NCBI GenBank assembly: GCA_023512835.1
Contig: CM042090.1
Coordinates: 2,426,826-2,490,825, forward strand
Direction: 5' to 3'
Source: Taxillus chinensis
Lineage: Eukaryota > Streptophyta > Magnoliopsida > Santalales > Loranthaceae
Length of the DNA: 64,000 bases
Part shown: positions 1 to 11,760 of the stretch, one piece after another
Layout: every line of letters starts with the position of its first letter
How positions within the stretch are numbered: the first letter of the stretch is position 1
Notes under the pieces: model-generated
Databases searched by the model: none
The model's input: the letters and a program-made list of their open reading frames with translations, nothing else
What the model was told of the DNA's origin: nothing
Made by a program: the position numbers and the translations under genes

Positions 1-47
1 AGTGCTCAAGTTCGGTGGAACAATCAAAACTTTGAGACGGTGCAAAA

Positions 48-1591
48 ATGACAAACGGTGGATCTATTGTCATTAGTGGTGGCGACCACGAAGGCCGCGA
101 CAAGGAGCACCACGCTAAGGAACGGAGGAGAGATAAGTCCGTTTCGAGAGAAACATGTCCGCTGGAGAGTCGGCTAGCCAAATTGGAGTTGGCGTTATCC
201 GACGGATGGAGGTGGTCGAGGAGCACACCGAAAGCATCGAAAAGCTGGACTCAGAGGGTGAGGAAAGCTTTGGGAGGATGCAAGGGCTTCTCAACTCCGT
301 CATGGATGACATGAACTCTCGGTTCGACGGCCTGAAGGACACTCTCACGTCCTAAATCCTGGCGATGCAGGAGGAAATCAAAGAGATCAAGGCGGATTGG
401 TCTCTCTGCAAGATGGCGGTCACCCAAGGTGGCGTTGGCGGCCATTCCAGCTCCAAAATCGACGTGCCGAAACCTAAGACCTATGCTGGGTCAAGGAATG
501 CGAGGGAGTTAGACAACTTCCTCTGGACCATGGAGCAGTACTTCGATGCCTTGAACATTGTCAACGAGGCAAAGAAGGTGAAGACCGCTCCACTATACTT
601 AGTCGATTCGGTTATGGTGTGGTGGAGGCGACGATATGCCGACAAGGAGTGCGGCTTATGCATCATTGACAATTGGGCGGATTTCAAGCGGGAGATCAAG
701 GCCCAATTCTATCCCCAGAACGCGGAGGATGAGTCCCGGGTGAAACTTCGGCGCCTTACCCACAAAGGCACGGTGCGGGAGTACGTCCGTGAATTTTCCG
801 AGCTGATATTGGAGATCCCAGATATGTCCGCGAAGGATTCACTATTTTCCTTCATGGACGGATTGCAACAATGGGCGAAATTGGAGCTGCAGCGGAGAAA
901 TGTGCAGGACCTGGCGTTGGCCATGGCGGTGGCCGAATCACTTATCGAATACAAGAAGCCGGAGAAAACCACCAGTTCTTCATCGACTTCCAAGGCGAAC
1001 AGGTTCCACAAGGAGAAATGTGGGGGAGACAACCGGAGCGAAGGAAAAGGGAGACCCTTCCAACTGTCTAAGGACTTTCGCCCAAAACACTTTGCGAATG
1101 GTTCCAAGGACGGGGAGAAGCCAAAGATCTCCTGTTTCCTTTGTGAAGGCCCTCACAAGGTGTTCGAGTGCCCGAAACGCTCCAAGCTCTCGGCGATGAT
1201 CAATGAAGACGAAGGAAGGGATGTGAGGGATCCACGACTTGGTTCCTTGCAGCTCCTCAATGCAATCAAGGCGAAGGTGGAGGTGCCACCATCCGGACGA
1301 CAGAAGGGGCGCATGTACGTGCTCGCTAAGGCCAACAACCTTGAAACTAAGGCCTTGGTGGACACGGGTGCGACCAACAACTTCATGAAGGTCGAAGAAG
1401 CTCGTAGACTGGGGATAGTCTACAAGGAAGAGAAGGGCTGGCTGAAGGCGGTGAACTCCAACGCCAGTCCAATCCATGGTGTGGCTCGAGGCGTCGAGCT
1501 AAGTATTGGCGAGTGGAGAGGCAAGGTGAATCTCTCCGTGGTGTCAATGGACGACTATCCCATGGTGTTAGGGATGGAGTTCGTTGACTAG
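48..1591 (+). pseudogene. A1 gag and start of protease (broken)
   Basis: Gag packages element RNA and the aspartic protease matures the polyprotein. The reading starts at the ATG at 48 (MTNGG). Compared with A2, about one base is missing near 200, shifting the frame to the one open from 155. A TAA at 353-355 replaces CAA. From 365 the retrotransposon-gag domain is open and is followed by a compact zinc knuckle (CFLCEGPHKVFEC, Cys-x2-Cys-x3-His-x4-Cys). The protease motif LVDTGATNNF follows, and then VLGMEF. A TAG at 1589-1591 ends the frame where A2 keeps Gln. Gag and protease share one frame here, as in many plant chromoviruses. Confidence 0.88.
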
Positions 1592-3488
1592 GTGCAGGCA
1601 ATTCCAATTCTAGCACCAACACAATGTGCATCATGGATGAGGGGAAAACGTGCATGGTGAAGGTAATGCGGGAGGAAGAGCTCAAGGGAAGTCTCTTTCG
1701 GCGCTCCAACTGTCTAAAGGAGTTAGGCGACAGGAGCCAACCTTCATTGCTATGGTGAAGGAAGGATGCCCAAGTGTTGGGGATGAGCCCCCAACGGAAG
1801 TGAAGACGGTCCTTGAAGAGTTTGGGGACGTTATGCCACCCGAACTCCCCAAACAACTTCCGCCGAAGCGAGAGGTGGACCACTGGATCAAGCTAGAGGC
1901 CGGTGCAAGGCCTACTGCTGCGGTGCCCTATCGGATGGCACCACCAGAGTTGGAGGAACTTCGGAAACAATTGAAGGACTTGTTGGATGCTGGATTCATT
2001 CGGCCATCCAAAGCGCCATTTGGAGCACCGGTGTTGTTCCAAAAGAAGCACGATGGGTCGATGCGGCTGTGCATTGACTATAGGGCGCTAAACAAGATAA
2101 CGGTGAAGAACAGCTACCCCATCCCACTTATATCCGACCTCTTTGATCAACTTGGTGCTGCGAGATGGTTCTCAAAGCTAGACTTGCGGTCGGGATATTG
2201 GCAAGTGCGGATAGCCGAAGGTGATGAGGCAAAGACGGCATGCGTCACAAGATACGGCTCTTACGAGTTCTTGGTGATGCCCTTTGGCCTCACAAACGCC
2301 CCTGCCACATTCTGTACGTTGATGAATCGGATCTTCCAACCATACTTGGATAGATTCGTCGTGGTGTAACTTGATGACATTGTCGTCTACAGAAAAACCC
2401 TGGAGGAGCACAAGGCACACCTACGGCGGGTTTTCCAAATCTTAAGGGAGAACCAACTTTTCGTGAAGAAGGAGAAATGTGACTTTGCAAAGAAGGAGGT
2501 GCCCTTCTTGGGTCACATTATTGGCAGCGGCAAGTTAAAGATGGATAACAAGAAAGTATTAGCCATCAAGGAATGGGAGACGCCCAAGAAAGTCCCTGAA
2601 ATGCGCTCCTTCCTTGGCTTGGTTAACTACTATAGAAGATTCATCCGCGGCTATTCCCACATTGCCGCACCCTTGACGGAACTGTTGAAGAAGAACAAGA
2701 CTTGGGTGTGGGATGATGCTTGCCGAGAGGCGTTCGAGAAGTTGAAGCAAGCCGTGACAAATGGACCGGTGATGGCACTGCCGGACTATACAAAGCCTTA
2801 TGAAGTTCACACGGATGCTTCAGACTTTGCCATAGGTGGAGTTCTAATGCAGGAGGGGCATCCTGTAGCATATGAAAGCCGGAAACTCAATGGCACCGAA
2901 CGGAGGTACGCGGTGCATGAAAAAGAGATGACGGCAGTTATGCATTGCCTTTGGGTGTGGAGGCATTATTTACAAGGGTCCAAGTTCGTAGTGAAGACGT
3001 ACAATATTGCTACGAGTTATTTCCTAACTCAAAGGAACTTAACTCCGAAGCAAGCACGATGGCAAGGACTCCTAGCGGAATTTGACTTTGTGCTCGAGTA
3101 CAAACCGGGCACAAATAATGTGGTGGCCGATGCACTAAGTCAGAAGGCGGAACTCACAGCCATTAGCCAACCACAATTCCCCCTGGTGGACAAACTGAAG
3201 GAAGGAATGGAGCATGATCCATTAGCCAAGTCCTTGGTGGAATGCGTCAAAGCTGGGAAGACGCGACGATTTTGGCTAAGGGACGACTTGCTCCATACTC
3301 GAGGGGAACGGGTGTACGTTCCAAAATGGGAAAGTTTGAGGAGAGACATCCTCAAAGAATGTCATGACTCGCGGTGGGCTGGCCATCCCGGAGTCGATCG
3401 TACCTTGGCGTTGGTGGAAAGAAGCTACTACTGGCCTCAACTTTACGAGGACGTTCAAGTGTACGTGAGGACTTGTCTTGTGTGCTAA
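1592..3488 (+). pseudogene. A1 reverse transcriptase-RNase H (broken)
   Basis: This part copies element RNA into DNA. One base is missing near 1610 relative to A2, after which the frame from about 1690 is open. RT motifs visible are [28 protein letters not shown] and [15 protein letters not shown]. The catalytic YLDD box has lost its Tyr to a TAA stop at 2367-2369, leaving LDD. RNase H follows with VHTDASDFAIGGVL and the conserved VVADALS end. The integrase zinc-binding region (HPGVDRTL, then CLVC) is in the same frame and ends at a TAA (3486-3488) where A2 keeps Gln. Loss of the YLDD Tyr and two stops make it non-functional. Confidence 0.9.
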
Positions 3489-4741
3489 CAAGACAAGATA
3501 GAGAATCGGCAATCGGCGGGACTGTTAGAACCTTTGCCTACTCCGGAAAGACCTTGGGAAAGTGTTTCGATGGACTTCATTGTTTGTCTCCCAAGATCCG
3601 AAGGATGCGGTACGATCATTGTGGTGGTCGACCGATTCTCTAAGTATGGAGTTTTCATTCCAGCTCCGAAGGATCGCACAACGAGACGACACGGCCCGAC
3701 TATTCTTCAAGCACGTGGTGAAGTATCGGGGCATTCCAAAGACAATCGTGAGCGATCGGGACTCTCGATTTCTTGGCGATTTTGGACCGAGCCGTTCCTG
3801 GATAATGGGTTCAGACTTAAACTTTTCAACAAGTTTCCACCCACAAACAGACGGCCAAACTGAACGTGTCAATGGCTTATTGGAGCTGTATCTAAGGCAC
3901 TACGTGAGTGCCAACCAAAGAGATTGGGCCAAGTTGTTGGACATAGCCCAATTCTCATATAACTTGCAGAAGAGCGAGTCCACGAACGAGAGCCCGTTCG
4001 AACTCGCAATCGGGCAAGCAACCATTGACGCCCACTTCCATCACTCGGGGGTACACTGGAAAAAGCCCCGCGGCGTTCAAGTTTGCAAAAGGATGGCATG
4101 AACAGACGGATCTGGCCAGGGCATACTTGCACAAAGCGGCGAAGAAGATGAAGAAGTGGGCGGATCAACAAAGGAGGCCCTTGGAATTTCAGGAAGGAGA
4201 CATGGTGATGCTCAAACTCCTTCCGCGCCAAACCAAAGCACTCAGACAATTGCATAAGGGTTTGGTGCGCCGATATGAGGGGCCTTTCAAAGTACTTAAG
4301 AGAGTTGGGAAGGTCTCATACAAATTGGACCTCCCGACTAGCTTACAAAGGCATCCAGTGTTCCACATTAGTTTGCTCAAGCCTTACCACGAAGACTTGG
4401 AAGATACGAGCGGACAACGGGCGGTGCGGACACCAACAGCATCAACGGGCAAGACCTACGATGAAGAGATAGAGAAAATCCACTCTCGTAGAGTCGTGCC
4501 AAGAAGGGGCGTAGATCCAAGCCGGGTGGAGTACTACGTCCAATGGAAGAACAGGCCGGTTGAAGAGGCAAGCTGGGAGAAGGAAGAGGATCTGGGGCAA
4601 TTCTCCAAAGAGATTGAAGAGTACCGGGAAGAAACCGAACGCTACATCCAGCAGTTCGATGAATTCAAGGAAGCCGAAGACGCAACGAGGACGTTGCGAA
4701 ATCGGGTGGGGGAGAATGTCACGGACCGAGGCTTATCCTAG
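3489..4741 (+). pseudogene. A1 integrase core and chromodomain (frameshifted)
   Basis: Integrase inserts the DNA copy into the host genome. Catalytic-core landmarks are SMDFIV (first Asp), IVSDRDSRF (second Asp) and [13 protein letters not shown] (Glu). Frames change near 3680 and near 4020, so the product is in three pieces. The last frame (4025-4741) holds the GPFKVLKR and HPVFHISLLKPY segment and a chromodomain (VEYYVQWKNRPVEEASWEKE) that in related elements directs insertion to heterochromatin. The stop codon lies 25 bp inside the 3' LTR, as in A2. Confidence 0.88.
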
Positions 4742-5101
4742 CATACTTAGGCCATTTTGGGGTATTTCCCCTTTGTAAAGTGTTGTACTTAGCTTATAGA
4801 GTAAGTTGTAGAGATTTTAGATTTCGATCATATATGATGTCTCCTGGCGACATAGCCAGAAAAGTGTTAACATCTATATGTAGGGGAGTGATGTTGTAAA
4901 GCTTTCAAGCAATCAATACAATCATTTGTTGCCTTCGTTTAAATCGATCTTCCGCTAAGCGCTTCCCTACACAATTGCTTTACAACGGATCGATGGGTTC
5001 CGATCCAAATGCGACGAGTTAGGCTGACCTAGCGTTCTTTCGTACGGGTGAGAACTAGGTGCCGCACGGGTTAAGCTGCTATAAAGGCTAACCCCGTGAC
5101 A
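4717..5101 (+). repeat. A1 3' LTR, with polypurine tract at 4703-4716
   Basis: The LTR begins TGTCACGGACCG and ends CCCCGTGACA, 385 bp, and matches both A2 LTRs. The purine run GGGTGGGGGAGAA just before it is the plus-strand primer site. A TATA-like CTATATG lies near 4871. Flanking ATAGG at 5102 is the reverse complement of the CCTAT seen left of A2. Confidence 0.9.
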
Positions 5102-5275
5102 ATAGGCTCTTATCGAAACTCTTTTGATCTCTTAAGGCACTACACTAATCTAGTCAAGTGATAGAATCACTGCGGAAGATAACCAGATAGTGGAAGTATT
5201 TTGTTTTATTATCAAGAGATAAATACAACAAAATAGAAGCAAGACTCTCTTACACTCTGTTTACAAAGGGATTCA
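5102..5275 (-). mobile_element. Fragment of Copia LTR B0 (host of A1)
   Basis: These 174 bp match B1 at 7508-7680 with only a handful of differences. They are the LTR end in reverse orientation, beginning exactly at the A1 insertion point. The fragment stops abruptly near 5275, where Copia RT sequence begins. The rest of B0 would lie left of A1, outside the window. Confidence 0.8.
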
Positions 5276-5280
5276 CATTC

Positions 5281-7091
5281 AAATTCAAATGATGTCTAAT
5301 CTTCAGACCCTACAGGTTTAGACAATCATGCAAGCCAAAAGTATCCTCTTCATGACTGTAAAGAACCAGATAGATTGGGATTTTCAAAATCATCTTCTAA
5401 TGTTGCTTATCCTATTTCTGACTTTGTTTCTAATCACCGTTTGTCCAAATCTCACATGTCTTTTGCTCTTCAGTTATCTTCTTTTCCTATTCCTACTTAT
5501 TTTCAAGAAGCTCTTGGTGACCCAAAATGGAAGTTTTCTATGATAGAGGAAATGAATGCCCCTGAGAAGAACTCCACTTGGGAAATGGTTGAGTTATCAT
5601 GAGGTAAGAAGATAGTAGGATGTAAATGGATGTTTACAGTGAAGTATAAGTCAAACAAGATGGTTGAAAGATACAAATCTAGATTAGTTACCAAAGGATA
5701 CACTCTGGCATATGACATAGACTATCAAGATACTTTTGCTCCTGTGGCTAAAATGAGTACAGTCAGAGTTATTATTTCTCTTGTAGCCAACCTTGATTGG
5801 TCATTACGCTAATTTGATGTTAAAAATGCCTTTTTCCATGGTGATTTGATGGAAGAGGTATATATGGATCATCTTCCTGGTTTTACACCAACAGAAGCAA
5901 AGGTATGCAAGTTGAAAAAGGCATTATATGGTTTGAAGCAGTCCCCTAGAGCCTGGTATGGTCGATTAAGCCACTCAATGCAGGCATATGGTTTTAAACA
6001 AGCTTCGACTGACCATACTGTTTTCTATAAATGGAGTGGTGATGATATTACTTTGCTTCTCATTTATGTCGATAATATGATTGTTACAGGCAATAATCTG
6101 ACAAAGATAGAAAAACTTCATTGTTATTTAATGACAAAATTTGAGATGAAAGATTTGGGAACCTTGAAGTACTTCCTTGGAATTGAAGTATCCCATTCCA
6201 AGCAAGGAATCTTTTTATCTCAACGGAAATATGTTTTGGACCTCCTTGCTGAGAATGGGAATTCGGCTTGTGCACCAGCTAACACTCCTATCGAGGTGAA
6301 TCATGGTCTATCCATCTATATTGATTAATTTCCAATAAACAAGGAGAGATATCAAAAGTTAGAAGGGAAATTGATTTATCTGACTCACACTAGACCTGAC
6401 ATTTCGTATGTGGTTAGTGCTGTTAGTTAATTCATGCATAATCCGAGTGATCGACACATGAACACTGTGAACCGTATTCTTGCATATTTGATGTCTTCTC
6501 CAGGAAAAGGTATTCTCTTTTCTAAGCATGGACACCTCAACATTATATGCTATACCAATTCAGACTTTGCTGGGTCCAAATTAGACAGAAAGTCTACTTC
6601 TAGATATGTGTCGTATGTTAGTTGTAGTTTGGTGACTTGGAGAAGCAAAAAAACAGAATGTGGTTTCGTTATCCAGTGCCAAAACAATATATCAAGCCCT
6701 TCATCATGCCACTAAAGAGCTTACATGGTTACGTATTCTTTTACGTGATCTCGGATATGAACCCAAGAAGCCCATGCTGCTCTTTTGTGATAATACTATG
6801 GCTATTGAAACTTCTAATAATCTAGTCCAGCATTATCAGACGAAACAATTTGAGCTTGACCTTAATTACATCAAAGACAATCTTAATTCTGGACGGATAA
6901 AGGTTTCCTATATTAAGCGCGCGGATCAACTTGCTAATATCATGACGCATGGAGTTTTTGGTGTTTCATTCCACACATCATTGTCCAAGTTAGGTATATT
7001 CTCACGACCCGAGGATTCGGGACGTTTCTCAGTGGCTCGATTTAGAAATGTATTCGTGCTACCTAAAGGAAAGGACTTGGTTAAAGCGTAG
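5281..7091 (+). pseudogene. Copia reverse transcriptase-RNase H remnant (C1)
   Basis: This is the C-terminal half of a Ty1/Copia polyprotein. It begins in the linker before RT (MIEEMNAPEKNSTWEMV). Open pieces carry YKSRLVTKGY, AFFHGDLMEEVYM and LKQSPRAWYGRL. The catalytic box reads YVDN (6066-6077) instead of YVDD, a G-to-A change of the second Asp. It continues with MKDLGTLKYFLGIEV, TRPDISY and RNase H pieces AYLMSSPGKGI, YTNSDFAGSK and LLFCDNTMAIE. Stops occur at 5600-5602, 5810-5812, 6326-6328 and 6428-6430, with a frameshift near 6650. No LTR of its own is visible, gag and integrase are absent, and its left edge abuts a truncated B LTR. It is a dead fragment. Confidence 0.88.
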
Positions 7092-7472
7092 ATGGTGTGC
7101 AGTGGAAGGTTCTAGGCAGTTCGTGGGGGAGAATGGATAGAACCCCTTTGGAGTTCAGACATGCCGACCCGGTTGAATATGGGGAGCACGCCGCTAGTCG
7201 AGGACTTGACGTTGAAGAAGGGATTTGGCCATTCTTACACAAACTTGTCACGGGGTCAGATTTTATGCGCCTCTCAACTCATTCCAGCACTTAGCTTCTC
7301 TATCCATGGTCCGCTAAGTTTAGCCTTTGAGGGTTGAAGCGCACGTAGACTGGTTTTGCCCTGTTACTGGGCTCATCAGGAGAACGACAAAACTTTTGTT
7401 CTTAGTAGTGCCCACTGGCACCCCAAAATGTGTCGTGCTAAAGAGGTAGCCACGCCCTTCTTATGAGGCGCC
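7092..7472. other. Unassigned sequence between Copia remnant C1 and solo LTR B1
   Basis: I see no coding motif or repeat here. It may be the 3' flank or terminal region of C1 or older host DNA. It ends in the target-site copy CTTCG (7473-7477) of B1. Confidence 0.4.
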
Positions 7473-7477
7473 CTTCG

Positions 7478-8833
7478 TGATGGTCCCTTGGAGCCTAGAG
7501 GGGGGTGAATAGGCTCTTATCGAAACTTTTTTGATCTTTTAAGGCACTGCACTAATCTAGTCAAGTGATAGAATCATTGCGGAAGATAACCAGATAGTGG
7601 AAGTATTTTGTTTTATTATCAAGAGATAAATACAATAAAATAGAAGCAAGACTCTCTTACACTCTGTTTACAAAGGGATTCACACACTAGCCTAGATTAT
7701 CTCTTTGAGCTCTTGTGCATACACAGGTTATTCAGGCTCGTTCGCACACATACGCACGCCTTCACAAATGTACAAGTATGAATATTTATACAAACATTCC
7801 TAAGAGAAAACCTTGGAACTTGTAGTTCCGGAATGCGTTCAGCACTAACTATTCCTCGGTAATCTCTCTGCCTTGACTGCTGCGGTTTGTGGAGCTCAAG
7901 ATCTTGGGTTTGAAGAGTATAAGTGCCTTGTGAGTTCCCAAATATAATTGAGGTTGTGTCCACATATCCGGGTGATCCACGTGTAAGATTCTTCAGGTTC
8001 TCAATGAGTTTGTCTTACATCGGGACACCACGATAACTTTAAATGCGGTAGTTTGAAGTAGCATCTTCTTGATCCGGTGTAATTTTCGTTACTCCGTTGC
8101 TAATGAAGCTCGGAACCTTACTCCGTGTCAGTGGTTGCTTACTCCGTATCTATTAGGTATTGGAATCCTTAGTCCGTGTCAGTGCTTCCTTATTCCGCAT
8201 GGAAGTTCCTTACTCCGTATGTAAGTTCCTTACTCCGTATGTAAGTTCCTTACTCCGTATCTAAGTTCCTTACTCCGTATGTAAGTTCCTTACTCCGTAT
8301 GAGTGAGTGGCCCGGATTCCTTACTCCGCATCTAATTTCCTTACTCCGTGTCTAATTTCCTTACTCCGTGCGAATAAAGACTCGGGTCCTTATTCCGCAT
8401 CAATATTTCCTTACTCCGTATCTATAAAAGACTCGGATCCCTTACTCCGTGTGTTCTTTAGTTCGCTTGAGGGGAAGACTTAACCTTTTACTTCGTGCGA
8501 CCTTGTAGACCAAGACTCTTACTCTGCATCAGTTTGACTTAGTCCATTTGAGGCACTAGGAACATATTCCGTAATCCGTAGCTTTTAAGTTCTTAGTCCG
8601 CACGAATGTTTCTTATTCTGTATGTATTGGTGACTTGGTTATTTACCAAGTGTTTGACGACACTCACTCTTGTCCGGATCAGGATTATGTATCCTGTCCT
8701 TAGCTTTGCTTTCACGAGTGTATCTCCGGATTAATAACATATCTTCTGCAACGATCAAAGAAACACAAAAGATCTCAGATCAAATTACATAAGGCTTTAT
8801 CAGCATTATCCAAATTCTGGGCTTGATCCAACA
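7478..8833 (-). mobile_element. Solo LTR B1 of a SIRE-like Copia family
   Basis: On the minus strand it runs from TGTTGGATCAAGCCC to the end near GGGACCATCA. It is flanked by perfect 5-bp repeats CTTCG at 7473-7477 and 8834-8838, so it is a complete insertion reduced to one 1356-bp LTR. It matches the 5' LTR of B3 (38845-42019), which is followed by a primer-binding site and a Copia gag. The site occupied by A1 and A2 in other copies is empty here. Confidence 0.9.
8150..8420. repeat. CTTACTCCGTATGTAAGTTC minisatellite in LTR B1
   Basis: A unit of about 20 bp containing CTTACTCCGTAT repeats more or less regularly, with at least five near-identical copies around 8200-8300 and degenerate copies on both sides. 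Equivalent arrays (CGGAGTAAGGA) occur in B2 (11390-11760) and B3 (39180-39510, 41309-41410). Confidence 0.85.
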
Positions 8834-8838
8834 CTTCG

Positions 8839-9605
8839 TTCTCCCCTTAGTCTGATGTGGGATTTGTGAAATTCACGGATTCCACAAGTTCATTTTGATA
8901 TTTGGGATCCTTGTCCTATTATGTCACAACTTGGATTTAAATACTTTATTGCTATTGTGGATGACTATTCTCGCATCACTTGGTTATATTTAATAAAAAA
9001 ATCGCTCTAAACTATTTTCTATCTTTTGTGTTTTTTATGCTAAAATCAAAACTTAATTCAATGTTTCCATTTGTTGTTTACGTAGTGATAATGCAAGAGT
9101 ATACAAAAATGTTGTTTCAAGATTTTATGGCTTAACGTGGCATACTTCATGAGACTTCTTGTGTTGATACTCCATCTCAAAATGGTGTGGCCGAACAAAA
9201 GAATATGCATATTCTTGAGACTGCTTGTGTCTTTTTATTTGAAATGAATATTCCAAAATCCTTTTGGGCTGATGCAGTTTCTATCGCATGCTTCTTAATT
9301 AATCGTATGCTCTCATCTGTTTTTCATGGTAAGATCCCTTACAAAATTCCTTTTCCCCACAAGTCCATGTTTCCAATTGAACCTCAAATTTTCGGTAGCA
9401 CTTGCTTTGTTCATGATGTTCGCCCACATGTCACTAAATTAGATCCTCGGTCTATGAAGTGTGTTTTCCTTGGATATCTTTGTCATCAAAAAGAATATCA
9501 ATGTTATTATCCTAGTCTTAACAAATACTTTATTTATATTGATGTTACTTTAATGGAAGATGTACCCTATTTTTTGTCTTCTCCACCTCCCATACATCAG
9601 GAGGG
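8839..9605 (+). pseudogene. Copia integrase fragment (element D, part 1)
   Basis: Translation gives VHFDIWDPCPIMSQLGFKYF and IVDDYSRITWLYL, the start of a Copia integrase core. A broken stretch (9000-9180) follows and then an open piece from 9187 with NGVAEQKNMHILETA (the catalytic-Glu region normally reads NGVAERKN), FWADAVSIACFLINRM and KCVFLGY. The 5' part of the element (gag, protease, LTR) is missing. The polyprotein is interrupted at 9610 by solo LTR K and resumes at 18217 in the IN-RT linker. Stops and frameshifts make it non-functional. Confidence 0.85.
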
Positions 9606-9639
9606 ATAATTGTTGAGAAAAACATGATTTGTTGAAGCT

Positions 9640-10380
9640 ATCACGAATTTCTCTAAGTTAGGAGACTCGAAGACCTGAAGGTTCGAAGGGTCGAAGAGTC
9701 AAAGTATGAAGAACAAAAAACCATTAATGTATTGTTATGTTAGACAATTCGAAGACTCGAAGAGTCAAAGTTGTGTAATCAGAAGAACTAACATTATAAT
9801 AGATGATTCGAAGACCCGAAGACTCGAAGGCTATAAAGTTGAAGAATTGAGACAATAGAACATAAAATGTAACTGAGACTTGAAGAATTTGAGAGTTGTA
9901 AATTCGAAGAGTCAAAGAAAGTTAATCAGAAGAAACTGTCACCATCTAAAATAAAACCGAGACTCGTAGACTTAGAAGTCGAAGAGTCAAAGACTCGAAG
10001 AGTTGAAAATTCAGTTTGTCACATACTGTAATCGGCTAAACAAAATACGCGAAGAGTCGAAGACTCAAAGAGTCAAACTCAAAAAGTCGAAGACTCATCT
10101 TACGTTCGTAAACCCGAAGAACACAAGGGTCGTAACTCGCACTAAGCGAATTAAGCGACTCAAAGACTTGAAAACCTGAAAGCTCAATTGTACAAAGTTG
10201 AACACTCGTAACACGAGAGACTTAGTAAAGGTTAAGTAAACCCTTCATGATGACTTGAAAAGTTGAAGAGTCGAAGAGTCATAAACTCCAATATTGAAGA
10301 GCCGTATTTCATATAACTTAACCTAAACAAATAAATGTGACATAGACTCGAAGAACTGAAGAGTCGAAAACTCGCAAGAT
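9640..10380. repeat. GACTCGAAGAGTCGAAG-type degenerate repeats in LTR K
   Basis: The hexamer TCGAAG or TCAAAG and the pair GACTCGAAG / GAGTCGAAG recur dozens of times over about 700 bp without a strict period. The motif is partly palindromic around TCGA. It has no coding potential. Confidence 0.75.
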
Positions 10381-10399
10381 CTAACGTTGTCGAAGCTAG

Positions 10400-11033
10400 A
10401 AATATATCGTCACCAAACTATAGGGCTCGACCCAAATCTTCGAGTCACCTACCTTTAAGGCAAGTAATCTTCGAAGCAAACTCACAACACTCAATATACA
10501 CTTAACGATATCATCAACTAGGATTTGTGTAGTTTGACCATACCGTTCGCAATAGTCAAGCGCATTTATTGTTGCATTAATGACTGTTAACCACAATCAG
10601 CAGATGAACGGTGAAGATTAAAAGATCCAGTATGGGCATGCAACATGCAATATGGGCAACGGATCTGCGGGATATGAGCAAATCAACCCATCCCCTATAT
10701 TCCCGCAATTTAATGGTGAGAAATCAGTTTATCGGGATGAAAAGTCACGCGCACATGCACTCAAACATTAATTTAATATCTCACATGCACTTTAACAATA
10801 AAAGTATCACATCTCACAAAAAGCGAGAACTTGGAATTCCAAGAAAAATATATATTCAATTCTCACATGCAAAATAAAATAACTTCTAGAGAATCAATTC
10901 AAGAGTTCAATTGCGAGAGAGAAAAATGGTGAGAATACTTCCTAAGTGTTGTGCACATGAAAAACATAGAACAAGAAAACACTTTGAAGAATTATTCAAT
11001 TAGTTTTGTTTAAAGACCCATCACAACAATATT
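10400..11033. other. Rest of LTR K left arm, no gene
   Basis: AT-rich sequence within solo LTR K. Short open frames here show no recognisable protein motif. Confidence 0.6.
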
Positions 11034-11389
11034 GTTAATGTTGGATCAACCCCAGAAATTGGATAATGCTGATAAAGCCCTATGTAATTTGATTTGAGAC
11101 CTTTGTTGTTTTATCTTAAGTCATTGCAGAAGATATGACCTTCATCCGGATCTACACTCGTGAGAGCAAAGCTAAGGACAGGATACATAATCCTGATCCA
11201 GGTGAGAATGAGTGTCGTCAAACACTTGGTATATAACCAAGTCTTTACTTCATATGGAATAAGGATCATTCGTGCGGACTAAAAACCTAAAAGCTACGGA
11301 CTAAGAAATCCGCACCTAATACTTCAAACAGACTAAGTCAAAAAGATGCGGAGTAAGAATCTTAGTCTACAAAGTCGGACGGAGTAAGA

Positions 11390-11760
11390 GAGTCGTTACG
11401 GAGTCAAAAAGTTAAGTCTTCCACCCAACCGGACTAAAGTAAAGAAGACACGGAGTAAGGAATCCGAGTCTTCCATACATGCGGAGTAAGGAAGCACTTC
11501 TACGGAATAAGGACTTGAGTCTTTATCCGTGCAGAGTAAGGAAACTAGATGCGGAGTAAGGATGTGCTGATACGGAGTAAGCCATCCGTTCCTTTAACTC
11601 ATGCGGAGTAAGGAAGCGCTGATGCGGAGTAAGCACTTCGACCTTCTCTTTAATATGGAGTAAGGAAGCGCTTACACGGAACAAGGATTCCAGTACCAAA
11701 TTGATACGGAGTAAGCAATCAGTATTATGGAGTAAGGATCCGAGCTTAGTTTAAACACTG
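11390..11760. repeat. CGGAGTAAGGA-type array in LTR B2
   Basis: About a dozen copies of the core (a/g)CGGAGTAAG(g/c) occur at irregular 20-40 bp spacing. It is the reverse-complement counterpart of the B1 array. Confidence 0.8.

Larger units (their letters stand above)
1..5101 (+). mobile_element. Reina-like Ty3/gypsy chromovirus A1, 5' LTR outside window
   Basis: The internal region reads gag, protease, reverse transcriptase, RNase H, integrase and chromodomain, the Ty3/gypsy order, and ends in a 385-bp LTR. The first bases match the sequence just inside the primer-binding site of the related copy A2, so the 5' LTR lies a few tens of bases to the left of the window. The short LTR, total size near 5.5 kb and C-terminal chromodomain suggest the Reina clade (inference). 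It is inserted in a Copia LTR (B0) whose sequence resumes at 5102. Several stops and frameshifts make this copy non-autonomous. Confidence 0.9.

Noticed and set aside
5102..7680. The 174-bp direct repeats flanking C1 (5102-5275 and 7508-7680) read as LTRs of C1
   Set aside because: The second copy is part of solo LTR B1, which has its own CTTCG target duplication, and both are in reverse orientation to C1.
8150..8420. Possible CRISPR-like array
   Set aside because: The units are nearly contiguous with no unique spacers, and the sequence is a plant Copia LTR, so it is a minisatellite.
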